Below the pieces are notes generated by a model. It saw nothing but the letters and a program-made list of their open reading frames with translations. It was not told where the DNA came from and ran no database searches. Below are positions 34,802 through 46,335 of a DNA stretch of 64,000 nucleotides, in pieces; positions within the stretch are counted from its first letter, which is position 1, and every line of letters begins with the position of its first letter. Source of the DNA: Methanolobus psychrotolerans (GTDB lineage Archaea; Halobacteriota; Methanosarcinia; Methanosarcinales; Methanosarcinaceae); contig NZ_MBKP01000019.1 in assembly GCF_002243045.1 (NCBI RefSeq), positions 1 to 64,000 of the forward strand, read 5' to 3'. A program made the translations under genes and the position numbers.

Positions 34802-35263
34802 TCATTCGATGAGTATTCTCTTCTTTTCTTCGATCTGTATCTTTGGAAGAGTTACAGTAAGCACGCCATCCTCAAGCTTTGCCTTTGCGCCATCAGCCGT
34901 AATAGCTTGCGGCAGGGTAACAGTCCTTGAGAAGGAACTGTAGGTCCTTTCCCTGCGCAAGTAGCCTTCTTCCTTTTCTTCAGAACTGGCACTGCGTTTT
35001 GCAGATATTGTCATCCGGTTATCACTAATATCAAGATCAACATCGCCTTTCTCCACTCCCGGTAGATCTGTTGTGACCACGATACTTGAACCTTCATCCT
35101 TTACATCCACAAGTGGCGCCAGTATTCCGGTTTCTGACCACCTGTCACCAAAACTTCTCTCTTTGAACATGTTGTTCAGCATATCCTGCATCTGCACCAT
35201 CTCTTCCATTGGATTCCACAATCCTCCTTTTGTAGGTGTCACTTTAGTCAAACCAAATCTCAT
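34802..35263 (-). CDS. hsp20: Small heat-shock protein Hsp20
   Basis: An alpha-crystallin-type chaperone of 153 aa. The N-terminal region carries MEEMVQMQDMLNNMF. The alpha-crystallin domain runs from PLVDVKDEGSSIVVTTDLPGV (about residue 49) to the conserved GVLTVTLPK (about 132-140), and IXI-like RILIE closes the protein. It holds unfolded proteins for ClpB and GroEL. A 15-bp palindrome sits about 80 nt upstream of its start, and it ends in a strong hairpin. Confidence 0.95.
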   Translation of the reverse strand: MRFGLTKVTPTKGGLWNPMEEMVQMQDMLNNMFKERSFGDRWSETGILAPLVDVKDEGSSIVVTTDLPGVEKGDVDLDISDNRMTISAKRSASSEEKEEGYLRRERTYSSFSRTVTLPQAITADGAKAKLEDGVLTVTLPKIQIEEKKRILIE

Positions 35264-35344
35264 ACAATCACTCCTTTTAGCTTATGGACATTCAGATTTT
35301 AGTTGTTTATCGGGCTGTTCTTTCTTTTTGTTCTGGATACAGTT

Positions 35345-35359
35345 TCAAAGTACCTTTGA
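35345..35359. promoter_or_regulatory. TCAAAG-TAC-CTTTGA palindrome upstream of hsp20
   Basis: Perfect 6-bp arms with a 3-nt centre, 82 nt before the hsp20 start. It may be a heat-shock operator. The exact motif was not seen upstream of groES or clpB, so a shared regulon site is not supported. Confidence 0.4.
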
Positions 35360-35431
35360 CCTTGGTATGCACCTCTTCATGTTTTGTATTTCATCCGGAA
35401 TCAATAATAAATAATAAAAATGAGAAAACGA

Positions 35432-37337
<1,906 letters not shown>

Positions 37338-37400
37338 GTTGATTTCCTCCAATCATACGACCGGAAAATCCCGGCTAACTTAGTAATAATATTGCCAAAC

Positions 37401-37486
37401 CTGTATATAAATGTGTTGCATATTGTCGTGATTTAATAACTTTTATAGAGATGATATCTACAAAAGTACATAAGATTTATATACAG
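37401..37486. promoter_or_regulatory. Divergent promoters with identical 12-bp TATA elements
   Basis: ATTTATATACAG occurs on the minus strand at 37412-37401, before groES, and on the plus strand at 37475-37486, before the HTH gene. The plus copy is about 26 nt from the HTH start codon, so that mRNA would be nearly leaderless. Exact sharing of the extended element suggests common control. Confidence 0.6.
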
Positions 37487-37507
37487 CCAGAGAAATAGAT
37501 AAATCAT

Positions 37508-37918
37508 ATGCCACAGCAGATAATCCTGATCAATCTGGAAAAACCAAGGGAGAAAAAACTGGAGGAGGACGTCCGTTGGTTCTGTAACAGTTTCGGATTA
37601 TCTTCCGGAAGAGATACTGAGAACATTTCCACACAAATCGTGCTTGACCTGCTGCAACAACTTTCCGGGAGTGAAGATAAGATTTCATCAGATGCTATTG
37701 CAGAAAACCTGGATGTAAATCTTTCAAGGGTCAACCACCACATAAGGAATCTCATTAGTGCCGGCCTGATATACAGGCAAAAAAGAGCACTTTTCCTTCG
37801 CGGAGGAAGCCTCAAGGCAGCAGTCAGGGAAATGAGAAAGGACTCCGAGCGCATATTCCAGGAACTTGAGGAGATCGCAGAAGAAATTGATGAGCAGATG
37901 GGACTGAAGAACAGATAA
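37508..37918 (+). CDS. HTH protein, ArsR-like; candidate heat-shock regulator
   Basis: A 136-aa protein. Residues about 42-95 form a winged helix (STQIVLDLLQQLS, SSDAIAENLDVNLSRVNHHIRNLISAGL, RQKRALFLRGG), and the last 35 residues are a charged coiled coil typical of dimeric archaeal regulators. It is divergent from groES, shares its TATA element, and may be translated leaderless. The role as regulator of the stress island is inferred from context; no ligand site is visible. Confidence 0.72.
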   Translation: MPQQIILINLEKPREKKLEEDVRWFCNSFGLSSGRDTENISTQIVLDLLQQLSGSEDKISSDAIAENLDVNLSRVNHHIRNLISAGLIYRQKRALFLRGGSLKAAVREMRKDSERIFQELEEIAEEIDEQMGLKNR

Positions 37919-37947
37919 AAATCCGGCTGAACCCTTACATTTCCTCT

Positions 37948-38778
37948 TTACATTTTGTCGTGAACCCAAAAATCGCCCTCAATGGTAAATTCCTTTTTCC
38001 ATATGGGCACATCTTCCTTGATACGCTCAAGTGCATCTGCAAGTACTTCGAACAGTTCTTTCCGATGGGCTGCAGCGACCACAATATATACAATGTCATC
38101 ACCTGATTTGATAAGACCGGTCCTGTGATGGATTAGCACATCTATGATATTGTCCTTTTGCTTAAGGTCACGGCATATTTTTTCAATGGCCCTGTCAGCA
38201 ACACCTTCGTACTTTTCAAATTCAATGGCAGTGGTTTCCACATTACCATCCACACGCCGGACAATTCCTGTAAAGGTTGCTATGCCCCCTGAAAAACGGA
38301 TATCAGGATTTGAGCGGACCTTCCTGATGAGAGAATCAAGGGTCACCCACTGCGGCTGGCTGAGAACTAGTTCTACAAGCGCATCAATATCCCAATCTGA
38401 TCTTGCAGGCAACCGGACTACTATATTGGATATTTCACCGGAACCTTCAATGTCGCCAAGGAATATCTTTGGTAGATCACTGCTCTTTGCACCTTCAACA
38501 ATTGCAAAGTCAGCACCATTATCTGCGAGTGAATTCAAGGCATCTTCAAGAGTTGGATTCCGCCTAATGGTCACAAGCTCGGTATCAGTGATGGCAGCAA
38601 CTATATTTGCCCCGGCATCGAAGTGCTTACCCGTATCAGTAATCTCAGGGTTGAAACGATGGTGCAACATCTGTTTTACAGTACCGACTGATCCGTTTTT
38701 GGAAAGAGCATCAACAAGACGGGTTACCAATGTGGTTTTACCGGAATTCTTGTAACCTGCAACACAAATTACTTTCAT
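37948..38778 (-). CDS. MobB-MoaE fusion for molybdopterin cofactor synthesis
   Basis: A 276-aa fusion. Residues 1-135 are MobB, with the P-loop GYKNSGKTTLV (8-18), which helps attach nucleotide to molybdopterin. Residues about 140-276 are MoaE, the large subunit of molybdopterin synthase, with GGIATFTGIVRR, IHHRTGLI and the catalytic IWKKEFTIEGDFW. The two normally separate proteins act in the same pathway, needed for formylmethanofuran dehydrogenase. A fused MoaE needs a MoaD partner, which is not in the window. Confidence 0.9.
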   Translation of the reverse strand: MKVICVAGYKNSGKTTLVTRLVDALSKNGSVGTVKQMLHHRFNPEITDTGKHFDAGANIVAAITDTELVTIRRNPTLEDALNSLADNGADFAIVEGAKSSDLPKIFLGDIEGSGEISNIVVRLPARSDWDIDALVELVLSQPQWVTLDSLIRKVRSNPDIRFSGGIATFTGIVRRVDGNVETTAIEFEKYEGVADRAIEKICRDLKQKDNIIDVLIHHRTGLIKSGDDIVYIVVAAAHRKELFEVLADALERIKEDVPIWKKEFTIEGDFWVHDKM

Positions 38779-38924
38779 GTCAGGACTTTATGAGAAGTCA
38801 TCGTATAAGTACACAACGCAAATAGCAGACAGGATAAGTCATAGGAATCATTTTTTAGATTCAATGAAATTTATAATAGAGTAATTACGAATAATTTATA
38901 TCCTACAATTTTATAGCCATTGCA

Positions 38925-39614
38925 ATGAACGAGTACAAGATAACTATCCATGACATGCCGGAAGATGAGAGACCACGTGAAAGACTGCTCAAATATGGTC
39001 CGGAAGCACTTTCCAATGCGGAGCTTCTAGCCATCATCCTTAGAACAGGATCACAGAAAGAGAATGTTATCAACATGTGTAGCCGTATATTTTCAGAGTA
39101 CAACATCAAGCAGCTAAGCCAGGCAAATATCTCTAAACTTACCCGTATGCATGGTATCGGAAATGCCAAAGCGGCACAGATAGCCGCTGTCTTTGAACTT
39201 GCCCGCAAGCTTGAAGGATTTAGCGATGAACCTAAAAGAAAAATAAGGTCACCTGCAGATGTCTATTCGCTTCTCTACCCGAAAATGCGAGAACATAAAC
39301 GCGAAAGACTTGTGGTACTGCTTCTGGACACCAAAAATCAGGTGATACGCGAAGAAGTCATATCTATCGGCAGTCTGAATGCGAACATAGTCCACCCACG
39401 TGAAGTATTCAAAGCAGCACTTATGGAGTCCTGCGCCTCGGTCATACTCTCACATAATCACCCATCCGGCGACCCCACACCCAGCCGGGAAGACATTGCT
39501 GTGACCGAGAAACTTGTAGAGGGTGGTAAGTTACTGGGCATAGATGTGCTGGATCACATTGTCATCGGTGATGGAAGATATGTTAGTCTGAAGGATGAAG
39601 GATATGTAAGATGA
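38925..39614 (+). CDS. radC: RadC/JAB-domain protein
   Basis: A 229-aa RadC family protein. The N-terminal helix-hairpin-helix region (about 10-80) has ERPRERLLKYGPEALSNAELL, and the C-terminal JAMM metallo-domain has SHNHPSGDPTPSRED (about residues 176-190) with metal ligands H, H and D. It was named for DNA repair, but that role is doubtful. Typical of bacteria, sporadic in methanogens. The ATG at 38925 starts the conserved region. Confidence 0.9.
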   Translation: MNEYKITIHDMPEDERPRERLLKYGPEALSNAELLAIILRTGSQKENVINMCSRIFSEYNIKQLSQANISKLTRMHGIGNAKAAQIAAVFELARKLEGFSDEPKRKIRSPADVYSLLYPKMREHKRERLVVLLLDTKNQVIREEVISIGSLNANIVHPREVFKAALMESCASVILSHNHPSGDPTPSREDIAVTEKLVEGGKLLGIDVLDHIVIGDGRYVSLKDEGYVR

Positions 39615-39758
39615 CACCACATATCCTAAATACAACCTTAAACCGGCATTTTGAAATTCCTGCAAACTCTGGAACTACGCCCCCAGAGCACTAAATTCAG
39701 TCCTTATTACTGCATATTCTGCAATGGATAAACTAATGCAGATAAAAAAGGGATGATT

Positions 39759-40756
<998 letters not shown>

Positions 40757-40763
40757 TACGTAT

Positions 40764-41639
40764 TCACCAGCGATGATGTGAAGCTAAGCCATGATTCCCA
40801 ACAGTCCTTGTATGCACACCAAAAGTTGTTCTTGCAAAGGCATATTCTGAAATCGCAAATGCCAATAACATATAAGCTTCCCATTCTGACCGAACATTCA
40901 GGTCATCAAACAATTTAGTATTATTAACAGGACCAGAGGCATTTGTTTCCTCATTTTTTTTGCTAGATGACAGCAACAGGAGAATATCTGCTATTTTTCT
41001 ATCGTCTGCATAAACACTGGATTCTACACCAGTTTTTATCGGACCTATAGAACTTGGACGTGACGGAATATCAAAAGAAGCTTTAGCATGCCCATCAGCA
41101 TCACATAGTTTCTTGCTGTTGTAATCAAAATATCCTAAGACAGATTCATTTAAAGTTACTGTCAACCTATTATTTACGAAAAAAGCTTCAAGAAAACCTG
41201 CATGTACCTTTGTTATCGAATAATAGGAAATTGTACTTCTTGAAGGTATCAATAAGGCATTTGTTTTCACAGCAAAATCAGTTGTTGCTACAAAGCGTGG
41301 AAAATCAGATGGAACGCTTTTAAAATCAGGATATAAAGAAAATCTCCTTTCCTTATGCTTCCCCCTAGTTATACAAGGATATATCTCTTCCTGTATACTT
41401 ATATGAGCAAGCAAATCGGTCACACCGATTTCAGGAATGGGAAACTCATCTACTTTGTGTATTAATTGATCTTTTAATTCTGTTGGTAACCGATAGTCAG
41501 AAATATGCCTGAAAAGCTTTCCAGTATCTGTTATTCCGTAAGAAGCGGCACTTTTGACACTTTTGGCAACACGTATAATAGAGATTAAGGAAACTAAACC
41601 GACTACACCAAAATATAAAGTTTTAAATTCTGAATACAT
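40764..41639 (-). CDS. Membrane protein of unknown family (copy A)
   Basis: A 291-aa protein. One hydrophobic N-terminal helix (about 7-27) precedes a soluble part with HISDYRLPTELKDQLIHKVDEFP (about 47-70). A beta-rich region (about 115-180) has AVKTNALLIPSRST, ISYYSITKVHAGFLEAFF and VLGYFDYNSKKLCDA, whose pattern could be a PH-like fold, though this is speculative. A helical C-terminus has LFDDLNVRSEWEAYMLLAFAISEYAFAR. It ends 7 nt before copy B, so the two form an operon. No known family is recognised. Confidence 0.78.
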   Translation of the reverse strand: MYSEFKTLYFGVVGLVSLISIIRVAKSVKSAASYGITDTGKLFRHISDYRLPTELKDQLIHKVDEFPIPEIGVTDLLAHISIQEEIYPCITRGKHKERRFSLYPDFKSVPSDFPRFVATTDFAVKTNALLIPSRSTISYYSITKVHAGFLEAFFVNNRLTVTLNESVLGYFDYNSKKLCDADGHAKASFDIPSRPSSIGPIKTGVESSVYADDRKIADILLLLSSSKKNEETNASGPVNNTKLFDDLNVRSEWEAYMLLAFAISEYAFARTTFGVHTRTVGNHGLASHHRW

Positions 41640-41827
41640 AACTTTTATTAGAGAAAATACTAAGATATATATTTAATTAAATTTCAGATATTTAATAATA
41701 ACTAAGAAATCTGTGTTTTGTTTTGACTGCATGAGAAACATGTGATAACCTCAAAAAGTGTCCTTTTAACGTAAACACCACACCACAAACAAAACATTTA
41801 AACTATTGACCGGCAATTAACACGCAA

Positions 41828-42739
41828 ATGAAAGAGATTGAACTCAATGACCCCTATACCACTCCATACAGGGGCATATATGCAATATGCGACAGGAACA
41901 ACGAATATGCAGAGATCGTTGAACATACTAACTGCTATGGCGGTGCCGCATGGTCAAAGTTTCATTATTCACATTCGCCGCTTATCCTGAAAACGCGTTC
42001 CATCGGGAACATGATCAGATACATTGTTAAAACAGGCACATCAACCCTTGAGCTTAAGCCATCTACTGCGGCTGCAGGAATTGAATCGGTCATTGTAGAA
42101 GGTAATGAGGTTCATATAACATATGCAGGACTTGGCGGAGGCGGAGTAGGCGCCACCAAATGCAGGGCATTCGCTGAGGGGGTGCTGTGCTGCAACTATA
42201 CCGAATCTGGTGGCGGGCGTGCTGCAAAGGGAACCATCGTAGTTCCGAAAAGAGAGAGAGTGCTCATCGGCATCGATGACACTGACACCAAGGAAGAGGG
42301 TGCTACCTGGACCCTTACACATAACATGGCAAAGGAACTGGACTGCATAGAATCCGTTTACCTCTCCCACTCACTTGTACAGCTTTTCCCTGTATCTGCA
42401 AGGACGCAGAACTGCGTGTCCACTGTACTGGAATTCGGATGCGTGGACGAGAATGCAAAACAGGAGTTGCTTGAAAGTATAAAGGCAGCACTCCTGAAGT
42501 ACAGTGTTTCTGATGAAACCGGAATGGTTGTCCTTGCAGACTTTGACGCCAGGAAGATGAACAAGTACAGCAAACAGTGCCGCAGCAGGGAACTCACAAA
42601 GGAATATGCTGTGCAGTGTGCAAAGGATAATAGCGTTGACATCTGGCTTGATGGCAACGGCGTTATAGGAGCACTTGCAGCACTGGCATGGTTTGCACGA
42701 CCTGACGAATCAGTCACGCTGGATTCACAACTCGAATGA
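41828..42739 (+). CDS. Methanogenesis marker protein 11
   Basis: A 303-aa protein conserved among methanogens. The central motif VLIGIDDTDTKEEGATWTL (about residue 141) resembles the TiaS/DUF1743 nucleotide-binding fold, and LDGNGVIGALAALAW lies near the end. Cysteine pairs occur in GVLCCNYTESGGG. The function is unproved. It overlaps the next gene by 4 nt (ATGA), so the two are translationally coupled. Confidence 0.88.
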   Translation: MKEIELNDPYTTPYRGIYAICDRNNEYAEIVEHTNCYGGAAWSKFHYSHSPLILKTRSIGNMIRYIVKTGTSTLELKPSTAAAGIESVIVEGNEVHITYAGLGGGGVGATKCRAFAEGVLCCNYTESGGGRAAKGTIVVPKRERVLIGIDDTDTKEEGATWTLTHNMAKELDCIESVYLSHSLVQLFPVSARTQNCVSTVLEFGCVDENAKQELLESIKAALLKYSVSDETGMVVLADFDARKMNKYSKQCRSRELTKEYAVQCAKDNSVDIWLDGNGVIGALAALAWFARPDESVTLDSQLE

Positions 42740-44286
42740 CAGATATGATACAAACCGAAGATATAACCGGCCTTGAGGCAATTTACTTTGCAGCCATTGA
42801 CAGCAATGTAAGGTTCATTACTGCAGTTGCCGGATATCCAATGACTGCAGTTGCAGATTTCTTTTTTAAGGAAAAAAGCTCCAACACTTACGATATTCAC
42901 TGGTTTACCAATGAGAAAGCTGCTCTTGAGGCTTCACTGGGAGCCTCGGTCACAGGACAAAGGTCCATGGTGCTGGTCAAGCACGTGGGCATGAACCTGC
43001 TTGCTGACCCCCTCATGACAGCAATGATGCACACCATTGGTGCCGGGCTTGTTATACTTGCAGGAGATGACCCCGGGGCAAAAGCATCACAGAACGAGCA
43101 GGATTCCAGGTTCTACGGAGCGATTTCGGAAACTGCTGTCTTCGATCCTGCTACACCGCAAGATGCTTACGAGTCACTTAATCGGGCTTTTGAACTCTCA
43201 GAGGAAGCAAAAGTTCCTGTGATAATGAGAATTACTGACAGGCTGGAAAAGGATGAACACGAAGTCAGCAGAGTCATCAAAAAGAAAGAGATCTATACTC
43301 CTGGAAAAATGTTCGACAGAAACATATGGAAACTCACGATGCATGGAAAGCACCAGCGTTTTCATATTGAATCAGAACCCCTTCTGATACGTGAAGCTGA
43401 GAACTCCCGTTTCAACCGCATGTCAATGAACGGAGAAAAGGTGGGAATTATATCCTCTGGCTACCCATCATCAATTGTTGATGACATACTATCCACACAA
43501 CTGGCATATTCAGGTTACTCGCATCTGGCACTTGGTCTTGTATCACCACTGCCAAAAAACCTTGTGAAACAGTTCACTAACCTACACAAGCGTGTACTCG
43601 TTGTAGAAGAAAGTGAAGCTTTCATAGAATCATACCTCACTACCTGTAACAGGCTTCTTGGAAAAAAGAGCGGACACCTACCGGTTGGAATGATTGAAAA
43701 AGAGTACATTGAATTTGCACTTGAGAACATCGACAAGGATGAAGTTTTGAAATATACAGATATCCAGACCATTGCCTCACGAGGATCAACACCCATCTGC
43801 AATGATTGTCCGTTCATGCCACTCTACAAAGTACTGCATGATATTAAACCGGTTGCAGGAGACATGGGATGTTCAATTCGAACAGCACCTGACCCGCTTA
43901 ATGCAGTAGATACCGGATTCGCACTTGGTGGTGCTATCTCCACAGCCTGCGGATTCCCCGGAAAAGGTATAGCAGTTATCGGGGATTTCGGGCTTGCGCA
44001 CTCCGGCATTATCGGACTTATAAATGCAGTCACCTGTGGGTTTGATATTCTTGTTATTGTACTTCAGAATGAGATCGCTGCGATGACAGGAGGACAGAAG
44101 ACACCGGATCTGCGCAGTGCAGTGAAAACTCTTGTACCTGACATGATCGTTCTTGATATTGATATGAGTATCAGTTCCAAAGGGACGACTGAAACCTGTG
44201 ATATGTTAAGGAACCTTATACAGCAAAAACTGAAAACAAAAGGGGTTTCCGTTATCTATATAGAAGGTAAATGTACACGGTTTTGA
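42736..44286 (+). CDS. IorA-like TPP-dependent oxidoreductase lacking the ferredoxin domain
   Basis: A 516-aa protein related to indolepyruvate:ferredoxin oxidoreductase alpha. The N-terminal pyrimidine-binding domain has TAVAGYPMTAVADFFF and WFTNEKAALEASLGAS. The C-terminal TPP domain has GDMGCSIRT, AVIGDFGLAHSGIIGLINAV and NEIAAMTGGQKTP. It ends at IYIEGKCTRF, just where IorA proteins continue into two 4Fe-4S motifs, so electrons must go to another carrier. No iorB lies beside it. The substrate is unknown. Confidence 0.78.
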   Translation: MTDMIQTEDITGLEAIYFAAIDSNVRFITAVAGYPMTAVADFFFKEKSSNTYDIHWFTNEKAALEASLGASVTGQRSMVLVKHVGMNLLADPLMTAMMHTIGAGLVILAGDDPGAKASQNEQDSRFYGAISETAVFDPATPQDAYESLNRAFELSEEAKVPVIMRITDRLEKDEHEVSRVIKKKEIYTPGKMFDRNIWKLTMHGKHQRFHIESEPLLIREAENSRFNRMSMNGEKVGIISSGYPSSIVDDILSTQLAYSGYSHLALGLVSPLPKNLVKQFTNLHKRVLVVEESEAFIESYLTTCNRLLGKKSGHLPVGMIEKEYIEFALENIDKDEVLKYTDIQTIASRGSTPICNDCPFMPLYKVLHDIKPVAGDMGCSIRTAPDPLNAVDTGFALGGAISTACGFPGKGIAVIGDFGLAHSGIIGLINAVTCGFDILVIVLQNEIAAMTGGQKTPDLRSAVKTLVPDMIVLDIDMSISSKGTTETCDMLRNLIQQKLKTKGVSVIYIEGKCTRF

Positions 44287-44370
44287 GTTTTTGAGCAGCT
44301 TGTGTTGATTTTAAAGTAATGATAAAATATTATAGAACGATATTTGAAGTTGATTGTTTGAAATACATCG

Positions 44371-44391
44371 TTTGAAATTTACAATTTCAAA
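44371..44391. terminator. Terminator hairpin between convergent genes
   Basis: TTTGAAATT-TAC-AATTTCAAA is a perfect 9-bp stem between the IorA-like gene and the marker protein 12 gene. It is AT-only but lies exactly in the convergent gap, with further TTTGAAAT copies nearby. Confidence 0.45.
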
Positions 44392-44408
44392 TTTGAAATA
44401 GCAAACTA

Positions 44409-45392
44409 TTATTCAGGGAAATTAACATTGATACCTAGAATATGCCTTGAACCCGAATGTATATCCCTTGCTATTTCGGCACAGCCAACAGCAGCGCTCC
44501 ATCTGTCAAGCACATGAACTTTTATACCAAGGTGTCTCTCTATTTTTTCCACAACATCTGGAATCTCACCAACTGAGCCTTCGATGATGACCACACCCTT
44601 TGAATCATAATCCTTTAGCAAAAGCTGCATACCTGCAATTTCCATAGCAGCAAAAAGTGCTATGCTGTCTAATGCAAGAATTGCTTGCGGGTCTTTGTTT
44701 TCTGCAGCTTTGAGAAGTTCATGCCGGTCTGAGAAGGGAGTGTGCTTCAGGACACCTGAATTTACAAAAGCCTCGTTTGCGCTTAATTTTCCAGCATCTA
44801 CATCCCTCAGAGCCTGTACATCAAGAGGACCATGCTGCAATCCAGGCGCAAAGATACACGCATCTATAGCCCCAATGATTTTTCCATCTGCAACGCCTAA
44901 GGTAACAGTATTTGAACTAATATCAGAAAGAACGAAATCAGTAAAACCTTTAGAAAATGCATGATATGCGATTCCTATTTTCTCCGGACTTGTAGAATGA
45001 GAGAAGATATTCAAACGCGGATCTGTATCACTGCCTTCATGGATCCCAGGTATAACAACTGCCGGGATACCTGATGACTTGATAGAATCAAATACCAGCC
45101 CCCCACCACCTGTTTTCTTACCGGCTCCCTCTATGCTTTTGACACCCCTGTTCTTTACGGCCTTTATGTCTTCAATATCTCTTATGCCATCACCCATGGA
45201 GTATGTCACAGCCATCAGTGAGATATCAGTACTATTTATCTCAAAAGAGTTCTCCATTAAAGACATAAGATACGACTCGGTCATAGCGGCAGCTTCAGTT
45301 CTTGGAATCTCCAGTTTCAGCACTTTTCCAGATTCGGGAAAAAGTGCAACAAAGCGCATTGCAGTCGTACCGTGATCAATTCCAATGAACAT
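44409..45392 (-). CDS. Methanogenesis marker protein 12
   Basis: A 327-aa methanogen-specific protein with an actin/hexokinase-type ATPase fold: IGIDHGTTAMRFVALF at the start (phosphate-1 loop) and VVIIEGSVGEIPDVVEKIE near residue 272. It shares this fold with 2-hydroxyacyl-CoA dehydratase activators but lacks an obvious Fe-S cysteine pair. Its role is not established. It follows the DUF2103-like gene by 6 nt. Confidence 0.88.
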   Translation of the reverse strand: MFIGIDHGTTAMRFVALFPESGKVLKLEIPRTEAAAMTESYLMSLMENSFEINSTDISLMAVTYSMGDGIRDIEDIKAVKNRGVKSIEGAGKKTGGGGLVFDSIKSSGIPAVVIPGIHEGSDTDPRLNIFSHSTSPEKIGIAYHAFSKGFTDFVLSDISSNTVTLGVADGKIIGAIDACIFAPGLQHGPLDVQALRDVDAGKLSANEAFVNSGVLKHTPFSDRHELLKAAENKDPQAILALDSIALFAAMEIAGMQLLLKDYDSKGVVIIEGSVGEIPDVVEKIERHLGIKVHVLDRWSAAVGCAEIARDIHSGSRHILGINVNFPE

Positions 45393-45398
45393 AATATA

Positions 45399-45752
45399 TC
45401 ACCATTGCTCATCAAGCAATAATAAATTGAGCTCTTCCATGATGCTCTTCCCTTCTGCAAAACTACCAACTGTAGTGATTATACGCAGTTCCTGAAAAGA
45501 AGTACCATGAGAAATAAGTAATCTAAGATTTCCCCGGTCGTCAGGCCTTAGTACCCTGGCAGTCAGCATACCCCCAGAATTGCCTTTTCCTTTTACAGTT
45601 ATCACCGAAGGTATTACTTTTTTGACTTTTGGATGTTGGCTCAACACAGAGACTATCTTTTTACCATTCCGGCCACCGATTATAGTAGTATGCGAACCAC
45701 CTATTTTAGATTTCGATTTATGAACCCCATTTGCACCGGTAGCATCAGTCAT
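45399..45752 (-). CDS. DUF2103-like conserved protein
   Basis: A 117-aa basic N-terminus protein (HKSKSKIGGSHTTIIGGRNGKK) with KVIPSVITVKGKGNSGGMLTARVLRP and GTSFQELRIITTVG. It matches my recollection of archaeal DUF2103 proteins, which have been proposed to bind metal or nucleic acid. It is cotranscribed with marker protein 12. The assignment is tentative. Confidence 0.55.
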   Translation of the reverse strand: MTDATGANGVHKSKSKIGGSHTTIIGGRNGKKIVSVLSQHPKVKKVIPSVITVKGKGNSGGMLTARVLRPDDRGNLRLLISHGTSFQELRIITTVGSFAEGKSIMEELNLLLLDEQW

Positions 45753-45854
45753 TTCAAGGGGAATGACAATAAGTACTATAAAATATTAGTGGTTGGCGTT
45801 TATAAACAATAATAAAATATAAACAAATTAAAAAAGAGATCAATATTCAGGAAA

Positions 45855-46292
45855 TCATATCTCCTGAATATCAGCCATATCTATCAGTTTAACACCTGCG
45901 CCACTTAAAACCTGAATAGATGCGCCGATATCACTGACCCTTAGAATGAGGAGAGCCTTTTCAGTCTTTGTGACAAAAGCATACGCATAGTCAATGTTGA
46001 TGTTCTGTCCACCGAGGACATCAGCTATCTTCCCAAGTCCTCCGGGAACGTCTTCCATCTCCACACCCAACACACTGGTTTCGGAAACCGTAAAACCAGC
46101 GTCATGAAGTACTTCATGTGCAACATCTGGCTTGTCCACGACCATTCTGATGATACCAAAGTCACCAGCTTCGGCTATGGTGAATGCTCTTATATTGATA
46201 TCAGCCTTCCTGAAGTTTGCTGCAATGTTAGCAAGGCGGCCTGGCTTGTTCTCTGCGAATAGGGAAATCTGTTTGATGATTTTTTCTTCCAT
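45855..46292 (-). CDS. Tandem ACT-domain protein
   Basis: A 145-aa protein of two ACT domains: KQISLFAENKPGRLANIAANF (about residues 5-25) and GVEMEDVPGGLGKIADVLGG (about 75-94). ACT pairs bind amino acids or similar ligands. It starts 43 nt after paaK. The paaK/ACT pairing is recurrent in anaerobes, so it probably senses an aromatic compound or regulates the ligase; this is inference. Confidence 0.88.
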   Translation of the reverse strand: MEEKIIKQISLFAENKPGRLANIAANFRKADINIRAFTIAEAGDFGIIRMVVDKPDVAHEVLHDAGFTVSETSVLGVEMEDVPGGLGKIADVLGGQNINIDYAYAFVTKTEKALLILRVSDIGASIQVLSGAGVKLIDMADIQEI

Positions 46293-46335
46293 ATAAACAC
46301 CTGCAATTTTATTGAAAGCTATGCCCTATGAAAGT

